Shown: positions 46,843-55,869 of the stretch, piece after piece
Layout of the letters: every line of letters begins with the position of its first letter
Numbering within the stretch: position 1 is the first letter of the stretch
Assembly (NCBI GenBank): GCA_005792545.1
Contig: SXRM01000249.1
Location: forward strand, 1-64,000
DNA: 64,000 nt
Source: Pseudomonadota bacterium
GTDB taxonomy: Bacteria > Myxococcota_A > UBA9042
Direction: 5' to 3'
The notes under the pieces: generated by a model
What the model saw: the letters and a program-made list of their open reading frames with translations, nothing else
What the model was told of the DNA's origin: nothing
Database searches by the model: none
Program-made: the position numbers and the translations under genes

Positions 46843-49497
46843 GTGCTATCTTGCCGGTTACTCTGCGTTGCCGCTGTCCACTTTGGTTGCAGCGAAGACG
46901 CCGAAAGCGGCAAAGCCACCGCCCAGCGTGCGGATATCGCTGTCGTCGAAGCCGACGCGGCAGCAGACGCGCCCACCGACGCGCCCCAACCCCCGGCCAC
47001 AGCAAAACCCTGCCCCCCGACCCCCTGCCCCGACCAAAACCCCTGCACCCACGACTACCCCCGCCCCGACTGCACCTGCGCCCACGACCCGCTGCCTTTG
47101 GCTTGCAACGACAACAACGCCTGCACCACCGCCGACTTCTGCGGCCCCGACGCCACCTGCGCAGGCTTGCCGCTACCCGCCACCGCCTGCGCCGACGCCA
47201 ACCCCTGCACGCTCGACGCCTGCGACCCCAAGCTCGGCTGCGTCCACTCGCCTGCCGACACGACCACGCCTTGCGACGACGGCAACCCGTGCACCACCCC
47301 CGACGGCTGCAAGGCCGGGGCATGCTCGCCGGGACCCAAGCTGCCGTGTGACTGCACCACCACCGCCGACTGTGCCTCCAAAGAGGACGGCAACAAGTGC
47401 AACGGCACGCTGTACTGCGACACCACCGCGCCGCCGTTTCAGTGCAAAGTGCTTCCCGGCTCCGTCGTTGTCTGCCCGGCCGGCTTCGACACCCCGTGCA
47501 CGCAGCTCAAGTGCCTCGACAGCACCGGGCAGTGTGCGCCGCTTGGCGTCAACGAAGGCGGGCCGTGCAGCGACGGCAACGCGTGCAGCGTAGGCGACCA
47601 CTGCTCCGTTGGCGCTTGCCTGCCGACCGGCGTCACCACCTGTGACGACGGCAATCCCTGCACCGCCGACGGCTGTGGGCTGGCGTTTGGCTGCAACCAC
47701 AAGCCGGTGGTCGACGGAACAGCTTGCGAAGCAGACGGCAGTGTGTGCACGCAGGCCGATGCGTGCGCCACCGGGAGCTGCGCCGCCGGCAAGCCGCTGC
47801 TGTGCAATGACGGCAACCAGTGCACCTTCGACGACTGCTCGCCGGCGGTCGGCTGCGTCGCCATCTTCACCACAGCCAGTTGCAATGACGGTAATGCGTG
47901 CACCGGCGGCGATGAGTGCTACAAGGGCCTCTGCTTCGGCAAAGAGGTCAATTGCGACGACGGCAACGCGTGCACCGTGGACCTGTGCGCGGCTGGCAGC
48001 GGGTGCGACCATGTTATCGCGCCGTTCGCTTGCTCGGACGGCAACGCATGCACGGTCGGCGATGCTTGCAAGGGCGGGGTGTGCACGCCGGGGCCGGCCA
48101 CCGTGACGTGCAATGACAACAGCGTCTGCACGGTTGACAGCTGCGTGCCCGCGAAGGGCTGCAACTTTGCGCCGTTGCCCGAAGACACGACGTGTACCGA
48201 TGATGTGGCGTGTACAAGCGGCGATGCTTGCAAGGCGGGCAAGTGTGTTGGGGCGGCGGCGGTTTGGAAAGTGGAGTTTGGTCTGGCAAATAGCGACATT
48301 CCGCGCAAACTGCTCGTCTTGCCTGACGGATACGTGGTCGTGGGCTACTCAAAGTCGTTTTCGACGGTCAGTCGCGCCTGGTTCGTGCGCATTGACACGC
48401 ACGGCAACCTCCTATGGCAAAAGTCGGCTGGTGGCAAAACGAACATAGAGGTTTATTCGGCTACCGGCGTAGGCGGCGGTCTGCTAGTTGTGGCGACTGT
48501 CCAGGGCGACAGCGCCACGGCCTCGAAGACCTGGTTGAGCAAGGTCACCGGCAATGGGGACGTCGCGTGGACGGAACTCGGCGTGCCTTGCTACGGACAC
48601 ACAGCGGGTGAGAGCATTATTGTCCCAGCGCCCGCGGGTTTTGCCTGCATATCGGCGCTGTATGGCATGGGCATGGCGCGCCTTGACCAGCAGGCCAAGC
48701 TGCTGTGGACCGGCAATCTCGGCCAGCCTGCGGATCAGACAAGGACAATAACGGCAATGCCCGGGGGCTTTGTGCTTGCGGGCCAGGTGCCGATCGAACA
48801 AAAAGGGGGGCAACAGCTTCGTTTTGTTGCTACCGATGACGTTGGCAAGCAGATTTGGCAGTTGACCGCGCCCGTGCAAGGCTCGCCCAGTGTCATCGAT
48901 TCAGACAGCGGCCCACTCGGGCCAGTCTTTGTTGGCAGCGCGACTTGGATTGAGACTATAAACATCAAGAAGTTTGCCCGCGCGCTGCAGGTTGATGCCG
49001 GCGGCAAGCTTGTTTGGGATGCGCTGTATTCGTTTGCACCCAGTTGGGCAGAAGCAGTGGGTGTCGCGGCCGGTCCAGAAGGCCTCGCCGTCGCCGGTGT
49101 CGTTATCGCTTCAACGCCTCCCTTCAAGGCGACACCCATGCTGTTGAGGACGGATGCCGCCGGCTTGGAGCGCTGGCGGGCATTGTTCGAGATCAATTCC
49201 GACGGCAATACAGTTGATGTTGCGTTTGTCGATGGCGGCATCACCGTCCTCGGCGGCTATGATCCCCCAGGCGACGACAAGATTGACGGCTGGCTCGCCC
49301 ATACCGACGCATTCGGCAACTATTCGTGCGCCAACTCCGGCCCTTGCTACGCCATGAAACTCGCCGACTGCGACGACAACAACCCTTGCACCTACGACCA
49401 GTGCGACGCCGCGCACAATGGGTGTTGGAATCCTAAGCAGCCCGACAGCACGCCCTGCGGCGGGGGCAAGGTCTGCAAGGCGGGGGTATGCCAGTAA
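46843..49497 (+). CDS. Cys-rich lipoprotein with beta-propeller-like domain
   Basis: About 884 aa. GTG 46843 gives a compact lipoprotein signal (MLSCRLLCVAAVHFGC); ATG 46795 or 46759 would add a less typical N-terminus. A Pro/Ala spacer leads into about 430 residues of Cys-rich modules (CDDGNPCTTPDGC, SCVPAKGCNF). Residues about 470-830 form repeated blade-like units (GYVVVGYSKS, GNLLWQKS, GGKLVWDALYS, LLRTDAAGLERW) of a PQQ/delta-60-type propeller. A final Cys module ends CGGGKVCKAGVCQ. It is surface-displayed by inference. Confidence 0.8.
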   Translation: MLSCRLLCVAAVHFGCSEDAESGKATAQRADIAVVEADAAADAPTDAPQPPATAKPCPPTPCPDQNPCTHDYPRPDCTCAHDPLPLACNDNNACTTADFCGPDATCAGLPLPATACADANPCTLDACDPKLGCVHSPADTTTPCDDGNPCTTPDGCKAGACSPGPKLPCDCTTTADCASKEDGNKCNGTLYCDTTAPPFQCKVLPGSVVVCPAGFDTPCTQLKCLDSTGQCAPLGVNEGGPCSDGNACSVGDHCSVGACLPTGVTTCDDGNPCTADGCGLAFGCNHKPVVDGTACEADGSVCTQADACATGSCAAGKPLLCNDGNQCTFDDCSPAVGCVAIFTTASCNDGNACTGGDECYKGLCFGKEVNCDDGNACTVDLCAAGSGCDHVIAPFACSDGNACTVGDACKGGVCTPGPATVTCNDNSVCTVDSCVPAKGCNFAPLPEDTTCTDDVACTSGDACKAGKCVGAAAVWKVEFGLANSDIPRKLLVLPDGYVVVGYSKSFSTVSRAWFVRIDTHGNLLWQKSAGGKTNIEVYSATGVGGGLLVVATVQGDSATASKTWLSKVTGNGDVAWTELGVPCYGHTAGESIIVPAPAGFACISALYGMGMARLDQQAKLLWTGNLGQPADQTRTITAMPGGFVLAGQVPIEQKGGQQLRFVATDDVGKQIWQLTAPVQGSPSVIDSDSGPLGPVFVGSATWIETINIKKFARALQVDAGGKLVWDALYSFAPSWAEAVGVAAGPEGLAVAGVVIASTPPFKATPMLLRTDAAGLERWRALFEINSDGNTVDVAFVDGGITVLGGYDPPGDDKIDGWLAHTDAFGNYSCANSGPCYAMKLADCDDNNPCTYDQCDAAHNGCWNPKQPDSTPCGGGKVCKAGVCQ

Positions 49498-49555
49498 CGG
49501 CGTTCGTTTGCGGTGCTGATTGGGCCACCCCCGACACCGCAGCCGGCGCGTCCGC

Positions 49556-51028
49556 CTACCGATGCCCCCGCAACGCCCGCGCCATCACACTGGCTTTGGC
49601 CTTCATACGCTCGCGCTCCACCGCATCGCCCCAGCGCTCCTGGTAATTCGGCTGCAAGGCGGCAATCGGGTCAAAGAAAAAGAACTGCTTGTCCGGGTCC
49701 ACGTTCGGGCTCGAAAACACCGCGATGCCCGAGTCGCGGTCGTAAAAATCGTAGCTGTGCGCATCGCGCTTGCCGCCGCCGCCCAAGGTATCCACCACGA
49801 ACGTCGGCGTATTGAAGCCGGCCGTGACCCCGCGCACCGCCTTTTCGAGGTCGATGGCCTTCTGCAGCGTGGTCCGCAGGTCTTCGACGCCTTTGACCAG
49901 GTCGTGCACGTACATGTAGTACGGATGCACGCCGACCGCGCCCAGGCGCTTGACTAGCCCCTTGCAGGTGTCGACGTCGTCGTTGACGCGGTACTGCAGC
50001 ACGCTCTGATTGCGGATGTGCACCCCAAACTCGGCCAGCAGCCCCAGCGCGTCGCGGGTAATCCAGGTGATCTCGCGCGGATGGTTGAAGTGGGTGTGCA
50101 GCACCACGTCCTTGCGCAGCTGACGGCCAAATGCCACCACGTCGCACAGCGCCTTGGTCCACTCCTGGTCGGTCAGCAGCTTTTGCGGCATCACCGCCGG
50201 GCCTTTGGTGGCAAAGCGGATGCGGCGGATATTGGGCAGCTGCAGCAGGCGCTCGCCCAGCATGCGAATATGCCGCGCCGGCAGGTTGTAAACGTCGCCG
50301 CCCGACAGCACGATGTCTTCCAGCTCTGGCCGGGTCGCGATGTAGGCGAAAATCTGCTCCCAGCGCGCCGCGTCGGCGTTCAGCTGCACCTTGTCGACAA
50401 GCTCGGTGTCCAGGCCCACGGCGTAGCTGCGCGTGCAGAAACGGCAATACACCGGGCAGGTGTCGAGCGCCAGGAACAGTGCCTTGTCCGGGTAGCGGTG
50501 GGTCAGGCCAGGCACCGGCGCGTCTTCCTGCTCGTGCAGCGAGTCCAGCGTCAGCTCCGGGTGGTCGGCCTGCAGCTGCGACCCGAGCGGAATGAACTGC
50601 CGGCGCAGCGGATCCTGGTACGGATCGGACCAGTCGATGAGGCTGAGCAGGTAGGGCGTCACCCGCACCGACATCGGCGACCGGCCAAAGCCCTGGGCCG
50701 CGTCTTGCACGAATTGGGCGGGCGCCACGCCCTGGATCGCCTGCAGCAGCTTGTCCGGGCTGGTGATGCTGTGGCGGCCCTGCCAGCGGTAGTCCAAAAA
50801 CGTCGCCGTATCGACATCGGCGTAGGCCGGGATGCGCTGCCAGAACTGGCCTTCGTCGAATTCGGTGTGGCGCAGCGCGCTGGCCGCGGCCGGCGGCTTG
50901 ACGTGGCGGCCGGGCAGCGGCGCGAACGGCTGGACGGCCTGGGGCGCAGCCTCAACCGGCTGCGGCGCCGAAATGCGGCTCACGGAACCGATCGACAGGG
51001 CTTGGGACGCGGCGGCGGATTCAGACAT
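49556..51028 (-). CDS. kamA: Lysine 2,3-aminomutase family radical-SAM enzyme
   Basis: 490 aa from MSESAAASQALS at 51028 (tggag ribosome site); the tracked 12-codon extension is unsupported. Cysteines 191, 195 and 198 form the radical-SAM CxxxCxxC (CPVYCRFC). SGGDVYNLP is the SAM-binding GGD-type motif. The PLP-lysine loop (DTLGGGGKRDAHSYDF) and LHTHFNHPREIT are intact. The enzyme interconverts L-lysine and beta-lysine using SAM, a [4Fe-4S] cluster and PLP; glutamate 2,3-aminomutase or a YodO-like role cannot be excluded. It is a single gene on its strand, about 97 bases downstream of the ArsA-like pair. Confidence 0.9.
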   Translation of the reverse strand: MSESAAASQALSIGSVSRISAPQPVEAAPQAVQPFAPLPGRHVKPPAAASALRHTEFDEGQFWQRIPAYADVDTATFLDYRWQGRHSITSPDKLLQAIQGVAPAQFVQDAAQGFGRSPMSVRVTPYLLSLIDWSDPYQDPLRRQFIPLGSQLQADHPELTLDSLHEQEDAPVPGLTHRYPDKALFLALDTCPVYCRFCTRSYAVGLDTELVDKVQLNADAARWEQIFAYIATRPELEDIVLSGGDVYNLPARHIRMLGERLLQLPNIRRIRFATKGPAVMPQKLLTDQEWTKALCDVVAFGRQLRKDVVLHTHFNHPREITWITRDALGLLAEFGVHIRNQSVLQYRVNDDVDTCKGLVKRLGAVGVHPYYMYVHDLVKGVEDLRTTLQKAIDLEKAVRGVTAGFNTPTFVVDTLGGGGKRDAHSYDFYDRDSGIAVFSSPNVDPDKQFFFFDPIAALQPNYQERWGDAVERERMKAKASVMARALRGHR

Positions 51029-51092
51029 CGGCGGACTCCAAAACGATGATCCCCCCGAAGCCAACCCACGTTCGGCTTCTAACCCCCCGATT

Positions 51093-51120
51093 GCAAACGC
51101 CGCTTGCGGCGACGGTTTGC
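51093..51120 (-). terminator. Hairpin after the ArsA-like operon
   Basis: gcaaac-gccg ... cggc-gtttgc form a stem of 4 plus 6 bp with a bulge, overlapping nothing coding and starting a few bases past the stop of the second ArsA-like gene. The U-tract is poor. Confidence 0.35.
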
Positions 51121-51124
51121 TCCT

Positions 51125-52339
51125 TCAGTGTACCACTGGCGCTGCGGCCGCGCCAAGCACCAATTGGCCCAATTCGGCCAACTGCGCCACATGGTGCAGG
51201 TCACCCTCGTGTTGCGGCACCGCCACGCACAGCCCGCCCGGACCCGCCAGGTGGCGCAGGGATTTGAGGTGCTGCGCGTCGGCGTGGGCCAGATGCCGCA
51301 GCCGGTCGCCCGCCAGGTGCAGCTGCGCGGCCCAGTTGGTCAGTTGCTCCGCCGGCGCGCCCGCCGACTGCAAGGCCGAGCGCAGGTGGGCCTCGTCGGT
51401 CGGGCCGTGCAGCGTGTCTGGCAGCTGCAACACCCGGTTGACGACGAACCCAGTGGTGCCGATGCCATGGCTGTGCAACACGTGGTGCAGGTGCCGCGCC
51501 TCACGCAGGCTGGTCTCGCCGGGCGCCGTTACCACCACAAAATGGGTGCTGTCGGCACGCAGTAGGGCATCGGTCGCCACCGCCCTGTCGCGCAGCCGCG
51601 GCAGCACCTCTTGAAAGGCCACGAAGAACTGCGCCACATCGGGCAGCGTCTCGGCGCCGAACAGCCGACCCAGCACCGACATCGCCACCGAGCCGCCGGT
51701 GCCGAGCAGACCCGACAGTCCGCCGGCTTTCTTGCCTGGCAGCGGTACCTTGGCAAACCACTTGAGCACGCGATCGTTGATAAAGCTCGCCAGCGTGTGG
51801 CCAGCGCGCAAGAAATCCAAGGCGTTGTGCATGGGCGGGGTGTCGAGCACCAGCACGTCATATTGTCCGCGCTGGTGCAACTCGCAGATGAGCTCCAGCG
51901 CCATGTAGTCGGGCGAGGCTTGTAAGGTCGGCAAGAAGGCCTTGTAGATCCGGTTGTTGATGACGTCGTCGCGCCGGGCCTGGTCGGGCAGCAAGCGCTC
52001 GACCATCGCGATAGCGCCGGTCGACGGGTCGAGCATCATGGCGTGCAGCGAGCCCTGGCCGAGCTCTGGCTGACCGGGCAGCAAGTGACGCAGCCGCGGT
52101 AGCACCTCGTGGGCGACGTTGGGGGCTGTCAGCTGCTCAGGGTTATCGGGCTGCAGCCCCAGCGCTTGCAGCAGGCGCCGCGCCGGGTCGATGGTCAGCA
52201 CCAGCACGCGCTTGCCCTGCACGGCGTACGCCAGCGCCAGCGCCGCGCTGGTGGTGGTTTTGCCGACCCCGCCAGAACCGGCCAGCACCACCAGCCCTGC
52301 TTTGGGCAAGTCGGCCGCCAGACGCACCGCGTGCTTCAC
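51125..52339 (-). CDS. ArsA/Get3-like ATPase (second of pair)
   Basis: 404 aa. Deviant Walker A GSGGVGKTT, then VLVLTIDPARRL and VLVLDTPPMHNALDFL, which are signature motifs of the ArsA family. The tracked start at 52513 is within the upstream gene. GTG 52339 overlaps the upstream stop (GTGA) and gives VKHAVRLAADLPKAG. Family members are dimeric ATPases for anion transport or tail-anchored protein handling; in predatory and gliding deltaproteobacteria such pairs are common but of unknown role. No arsenic genes are nearby. Confidence 0.85.
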   Translation of the reverse strand: MKHAVRLAADLPKAGLVVLAGSGGVGKTTTSAALALAYAVQGKRVLVLTIDPARRLLQALGLQPDNPEQLTAPNVAHEVLPRLRHLLPGQPELGQGSLHAMMLDPSTGAIAMVERLLPDQARRDDVINNRIYKAFLPTLQASPDYMALELICELHQRGQYDVLVLDTPPMHNALDFLRAGHTLASFINDRVLKWFAKVPLPGKKAGGLSGLLGTGGSVAMSVLGRLFGAETLPDVAQFFVAFQEVLPRLRDRAVATDALLRADSTHFVVVTAPGETSLREARHLHHVLHSHGIGTTGFVVNRVLQLPDTLHGPTDEAHLRSALQSAGAPAEQLTNWAAQLHLAGDRLRHLAHADAQHLKSLRHLAGPGGLCVAVPQHEGDLHHVAQLAELGQLVLGAAAAPVVH

Positions 52340-53331
52340 GCTGGCACCGGATCCTGGCCGAGTAGGCCAGCGATTTCGTCGATTTGCGGCAGCGGCAAGT
52401 CGCGCCGAAACAGGAACGGCACTTGCAGCACCCGGCCCTGGGCCGCGTCGCTCAGCCTGGGCAATAGGGCTAGCGCGCGCTGTCGGCGGTTGGCCAGCCA
52501 GCGAGCTGCCCACAGCGCCCCTTGCAGGCCGGTTGGCCCGTGCAGCGGCGGGTCCGTTTGCAGCGGGCCCGGGTCAGCGGCCGGCACCACGCCGTTGAGC
52601 ACCAGCGCCGCCGGCACTACGCCGTGGGCCTTGTGCAGGATCGCTTGCAGTTCCAAGGTCTCGACCACCGGCATGTCTTCGGGCAGCGTCACCAGCACCA
52701 GGCCCGCGCGCTGCGGATCGAGCAACAGCTCGCGCATGCCGCCTGCGTAGTTGTGGACCGGGCCAGAGCGAAACGCCTGCTGCAAGGTCCGCGGAATCTG
52801 GTACATGCCCTGCACGAAGCCGCTGGTCGGCAGATCGCAGATCGCCAGGTCCCAGGTGCGGTCGCCGCGCGGACCGTGCAGCTGCAGCATGTGCCACACC
52901 TGGTACAGCACCAGGATCGGTTTGATGGCGGGCACGGCCTGGAAAAACGACTCCACGGCTTTGTTGCGCAGCGCCAGGTTGACCAGCGTCTCGACCTTAA
53001 GCTGCTGGATCGCGAAAAAGCGCAGGCTGTCCATGACATCCAGGGCCATCACGTCCAAGTTGGGCGCGACCCGCTGTGGCTGCGCGCCGACGTGGCGGAC
53101 GCCAAACAGCGGACCCGCGCGCGACACCGACTCCAGCTCGACCAGCAACACGCGCTTGCCCCGTTGGCTGGCATGGCGGGCCAGCGCCTGGGCCATCGTC
53201 GACTTGCCGACGCCGCCCTTGCCGGTCACCAGCAGCAGTTCGCGCTGCAAAAGGTCCGCGCAAACCTGGCCCTGCGGGAGCGGCGCGGGCGGCGAATTGT
53301 GCGCGGGGGGCGCGGTCATGGCCGGCAGCAT
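52336..53331 (-). CDS. ArsA/Get3-like ATPase (first of pair)
   Basis: About 331 aa (start 53331, or the internal ATG 53319). Walker A GKGGVGKSTM, then VLLVELES in place of the DPA motif and LAICDLPTSG as switch region. It is the partner of the following ArsA-like gene, with which it overlaps by GTGA, implying a fixed-ratio heteromer. This copy has the diverged switch I (LVELES) seen in the N-terminal partner of such pairs. Confidence 0.85.
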   Translation of the reverse strand: MLPAMTAPPAHNSPPAPLPQGQVCADLLQRELLLVTGKGGVGKSTMAQALARHASQRGKRVLLVELESVSRAGPLFGVRHVGAQPQRVAPNLDVMALDVMDSLRFFAIQQLKVETLVNLALRNKAVESFFQAVPAIKPILVLYQVWHMLQLHGPRGDRTWDLAICDLPTSGFVQGMYQIPRTLQQAFRSGPVHNYAGGMRELLLDPQRAGLVLVTLPEDMPVVETLELQAILHKAHGVVPAALVLNGVVPAADPGPLQTDPPLHGPTGLQGALWAARWLANRRQRALALLPRLSDAAQGRVLQVPFLFRRDLPLPQIDEIAGLLGQDPVPA

Positions 53332-53373
53332 AGCCGGTTGGGGGCGCAGCGCAACGGTCGCAGGTAGTCGAGA

Positions 53374-53679
53374 TTAGGCGCCGGTAAACAGCAGGGCGAG
53401 TGCCGCCAGAATGTCGGCGCGGCGGTCGGCCAGGTTGGCGATGGGAGAGCGCAGTTCGCGCCTTGGCACGGCGGCGACACTGGTCGTCAACACCCGATAG
53501 GCGTTGCCGTCGATGACAAACACGGGCGTCAGGGAACGGACAACGTAGCCAACGAGCCGTGCTGCCGGGACTAGCGGAATCACGACGCGTGTTTCCAATT
53601 CCGACAGCAACTCCGCCTGAACGTCGAGCAACAGCACTTCGCCGCCGTTTGGATCGCGGTATGCGTCGAACTGCGCCAT
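53374..53679 (-). CDS. ccdB: CcdB-type toxin
   Basis: 101 aa starting MAQFDAYRDP, with VVIPLVPA in the middle and the conserved C-terminal ILAALALLFTGA, all typical of CcdB. The ATG at 53679 overlaps the antitoxin stop (TGATG). CcdB poisons DNA gyrase; the C-terminal residues important for that are present. It follows ccdA in one operon. Confidence 0.9.
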   Translation of the reverse strand: MAQFDAYRDPNGGEVLLLDVQAELLSELETRVVIPLVPAARLVGYVVRSLTPVFVIDGNAYRVLTTSVAAVPRRELRSPIANLADRRADILAALALLFTGA

Positions 53680-53942
53680 CAAAAATCTCGATACCGTGCA
53701 AGCGGCAGACCATACTCGCGAAAGTAGGCGTTGTAGGTCTCAATCGCCTCGCGGTTCTCCGCCACCCAATCGGCAGCTTTTTGCGCCTCGACCTGCTTGC
53801 GCAACGCCGCTTCGCAAGTCGCCGACACGTTGATGCCGGCGGCGCGGGCCTCCGCGACCAGCGCTGCATCCAGGGTCAAGTTCACGGCTTTCTTGCGCGG
53901 CTTGGCGGCGACAGGTTGCGACGGAGCGGAAGCGGCGAGCAT
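53679..53942 (-). CDS. ccdA: CcdA-type antitoxin
   Basis: 87 aa. The N-terminal ribbon-helix-helix region (AVNLTLDAALVAEARAAGINVSATCEAAL) is typical of CcdA, and the C-terminal DWVAENREAIETYNAYFREYGLPL is the classic toxin-binding tail. The start at 53942 has a gagg seven bases upstream; the tracked ORF to 54581 is a shadow of the monooxygenase gene. Confidence 0.9.
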   Translation of the reverse strand: MLAASAPSQPVAAKPRKKAVNLTLDAALVAEARAAGINVSATCEAALRKQVEAQKAADWVAENREAIETYNAYFREYGLPLARYRDF

Positions 53943-53963
53943 GGCGGACCTCGAAAACGACCT

Positions 53964-53982
53964 ATGCGCATTGTATGCGCAT
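53964..53982. promoter_or_regulatory. CcdAB operator: two atgcgcat palindromes
   Basis: Two copies of the self-complementary octamer atgcgcat are separated by tgt, 22 bases before the ccdA start. Spacing and symmetry match an array for a ribbon-helix-helix antitoxin. Confidence 0.6.
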
Positions 53983-53994
53983 CCCCGCGGTCGT

Positions 53995-55212
53995 TCAACC
54001 GCCGCCGAATCCGCCGCCGCCGAGGTAGGTCTTGATGAGGCCGCATAGGGGCGAGTCGGGGCAGCACACCGGGTCGGTGATGAGGTCGGGGGCCTGTTTC
54101 TTCCAGCTGCCCGGGTTGATGCACATCCGATAGCCCTTGCTCGGGTAGTAGTAGGCCCAAAAGAAGCACATTTCCTTGTTGGCCGACTCGCCAAAGCCGA
54201 CGTTTGCGGTGGTGGAGTTGAACCACGAGCAGCGGTACTGAAAGCCCTGACCGGTCTTGAATTCCAGCGGCGGGTCGTACACCGCCATCGGCGCCTCGGC
54301 CCAGTCGAACGGCTTATCCTTGGGCGGGTACACCAGCGGCGCGTCGGTCGAGGTGCCGCCCTGGGCGAGCGCGATCTGCACGTCGGTGCCGAGCGCATGG
54401 GTGTGGCCGGTCGCAGCGAACACCTTGGTCCCTGGCCAGACGTCGATGAAATTCCACGGTGTGGTGGTGGTCTTGCCCGCCTTGAGCGAGAAATCCGGCG
54501 TGCCATAGAACAGCATGTCGGCTTCGTTTTCGACCTTGTCCTTGGGCAGCGTCGAAAACGTGATGTCGGCGCCCGTTTCAATGGCGTCCTTGTAGTAGTT
54601 GAGGTAGTGGGCCTCGATGCGGATCATCTGCTTGGCCGCGAACTTGAACGCTACCCCCTTGGGCAGCGTCAGCGTCTCGGTCGCCACCTGACTGATCATC
54701 AGCGGCACGTTGCCGCCGGACAGCGTTTCCGTGAACGGCGTGCACTTCTTGGGTTCTGGCTGTTCGACGGTGGCGTCGCTGCGGTACACGATGAGGTGGT
54801 GCGAGCCCTTGGCGAGCTTGCTGTGAATCTGGTGCACCCACACCTCGGTCTCGTTGTCCAAGCGCTTGAGGATGCAGCGGGTCGTCTCTTCCTTGGGCTG
54901 CATGGTCCACGGTGTCAGGCCCAGCTTGAGCTCGGTCGGGTAGGGCTTGGGCGGACCCGCGTCGGCTACCGCGGCGTCGCCCGGCACGGCATCTGTCGCA
55001 ACAGCGACGTCGGTCGGACTGGTCGATGTGTCGCTTTGGACTTCGACGGCCGTCGCGTCGTCGCCTGTGGCGCCATCCGCACCGCTCTGACTGGTGTCGG
55101 CCGCCGCAACTACGTCTGCACTGGCGATTACATCGGCACCCGCCGCCGCACCGCCGCCCTCACACGCCCAAACAGCCAACGCCAGTACTGGCGTCGCGAT
55201 CCACCTGCTCAT
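53995..55212 (-). CDS. Copper type II monooxygenase-like lipoprotein
   Basis: 405 aa. Lipoprotein signal (MSRWIATPVLALAVWAC), an Ala/Asp/Thr spacer to about 95, then a domain resembling ascorbate-dependent copper monooxygenases (PHM/DBM). It has HSKLAKGSHHLIVYR (the first copper-site histidine cluster), IRIEAHYLNYY, the HxH motif in TGHTHALGTDV, and a Cys-containing MCFFWAYYYPSKGYRMC. The start at 55212 follows an aagg. The substrate is unknown; bacterial examples are secreted hydroxylases. It is divergent from the small repeat protein across 165 bases and lies just upstream of ccdAB. Confidence 0.8.
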   Translation of the reverse strand: MSRWIATPVLALAVWACEGGGAAAGADVIASADVVAAADTSQSGADGATGDDATAVEVQSDTSTSPTDVAVATDAVPGDAAVADAGPPKPYPTELKLGLTPWTMQPKEETTRCILKRLDNETEVWVHQIHSKLAKGSHHLIVYRSDATVEQPEPKKCTPFTETLSGGNVPLMISQVATETLTLPKGVAFKFAAKQMIRIEAHYLNYYKDAIETGADITFSTLPKDKVENEADMLFYGTPDFSLKAGKTTTTPWNFIDVWPGTKVFAATGHTHALGTDVQIALAQGGTSTDAPLVYPPKDKPFDWAEAPMAVYDPPLEFKTGQGFQYRCSWFNSTTANVGFGESANKEMCFFWAYYYPSKGYRMCINPGSWKKQAPDLITDPVCCPDSPLCGLIKTYLGGGGFGGG

Positions 55213-55376
55213 CCTTGCCCCAATCCGCCGCGCAGCCTGCGCCCGGCCGCCAAGCATCGCGATTTCCTCGACGTCGTCAAGGTGATTGCGGTGCCCTCGC
55301 CCCACGCTGGGTTGCCAACCGGGGCGCCAAGGCGGTACCGTCGCCGCGGCTCTCACGCCAGCCAGCGAGCCTTGTT

Positions 55377-55853
55377 ATGCGCAGCCTTCTCGTCCTTGTC
55401 GGCCTCGCCGCGATCTGCGGCGCCGCGCCGGCCTTTGCCAGCAACTGTGAGTCGATCAGCGACAGCGACGCCCGCAACCACTGCCGCGCCGTGGCCAAGA
55501 AAGACAAAGGCGCCTGCGAGTCGATCCGCGACAGCGATCGCCGCAACCTGTGCCGCGCCGAGGCGAGCGGCAACAAAAGCCACTGCGAGTCGATCAGCGA
55601 CAGCAACAAGCGCAACCAGTGTCGCGGCGTCGCCGGTGGCAAGGACAGCGCCGGTTCATGCGAATCGATCTCAGACAGCGACCAGCGCAACCACTGCCGC
55701 GCCGTGGCCCGCAAAGACAAGGGACCCTGCGAGTCGATCCGCGACAGTGACGCCCGCAACTACTGCCGAGCGGTGGCAGGTGGCAACAAGTCGCCATGCG
55801 AGTCGATCAAAGACAGCAACTTGCGCAACCGCTGCCGGGCCGAGGCGCGATAG
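55377..55853 (+). CDS. Secreted six-repeat protein (CESIxDSDxRNxCRA)
   Basis: 158 aa. A cleavable signal peptide (MRSLLVLVGLAAICGAAPAFAS) is followed by six tandem repeats of about 22-24 residues with consensus CESIxDSDxRNxCRAxA, separated by short KDKGx or GGNKSx spacers. Each repeat has two cysteines 11 residues apart and an acidic DSDxRN core; paired disulfides or metal binding are possible. The start ATG 55377 was chosen because it begins the signal peptide; the tracked extension is an antisense shadow of the monooxygenase. I do not recognise a family. Confidence 0.8.
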   Translation: MRSLLVLVGLAAICGAAPAFASNCESISDSDARNHCRAVAKKDKGACESIRDSDRRNLCRAEASGNKSHCESISDSNKRNQCRGVAGGKDSAGSCESISDSDQRNHCRAVARKDKGPCESIRDSDARNYCRAVAGGNKSPCESIKDSNLRNRCRAEAR

Positions 55854-55869
55854 GTCAGGCCGCTGCGGT

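Noticed and set aside
49509-49541. Hairpin between convergent propeller lipoprotein and kamA as terminator
   Set aside because: Only a 7-bp stem with a 19-base loop and no T-run; too weak to call.
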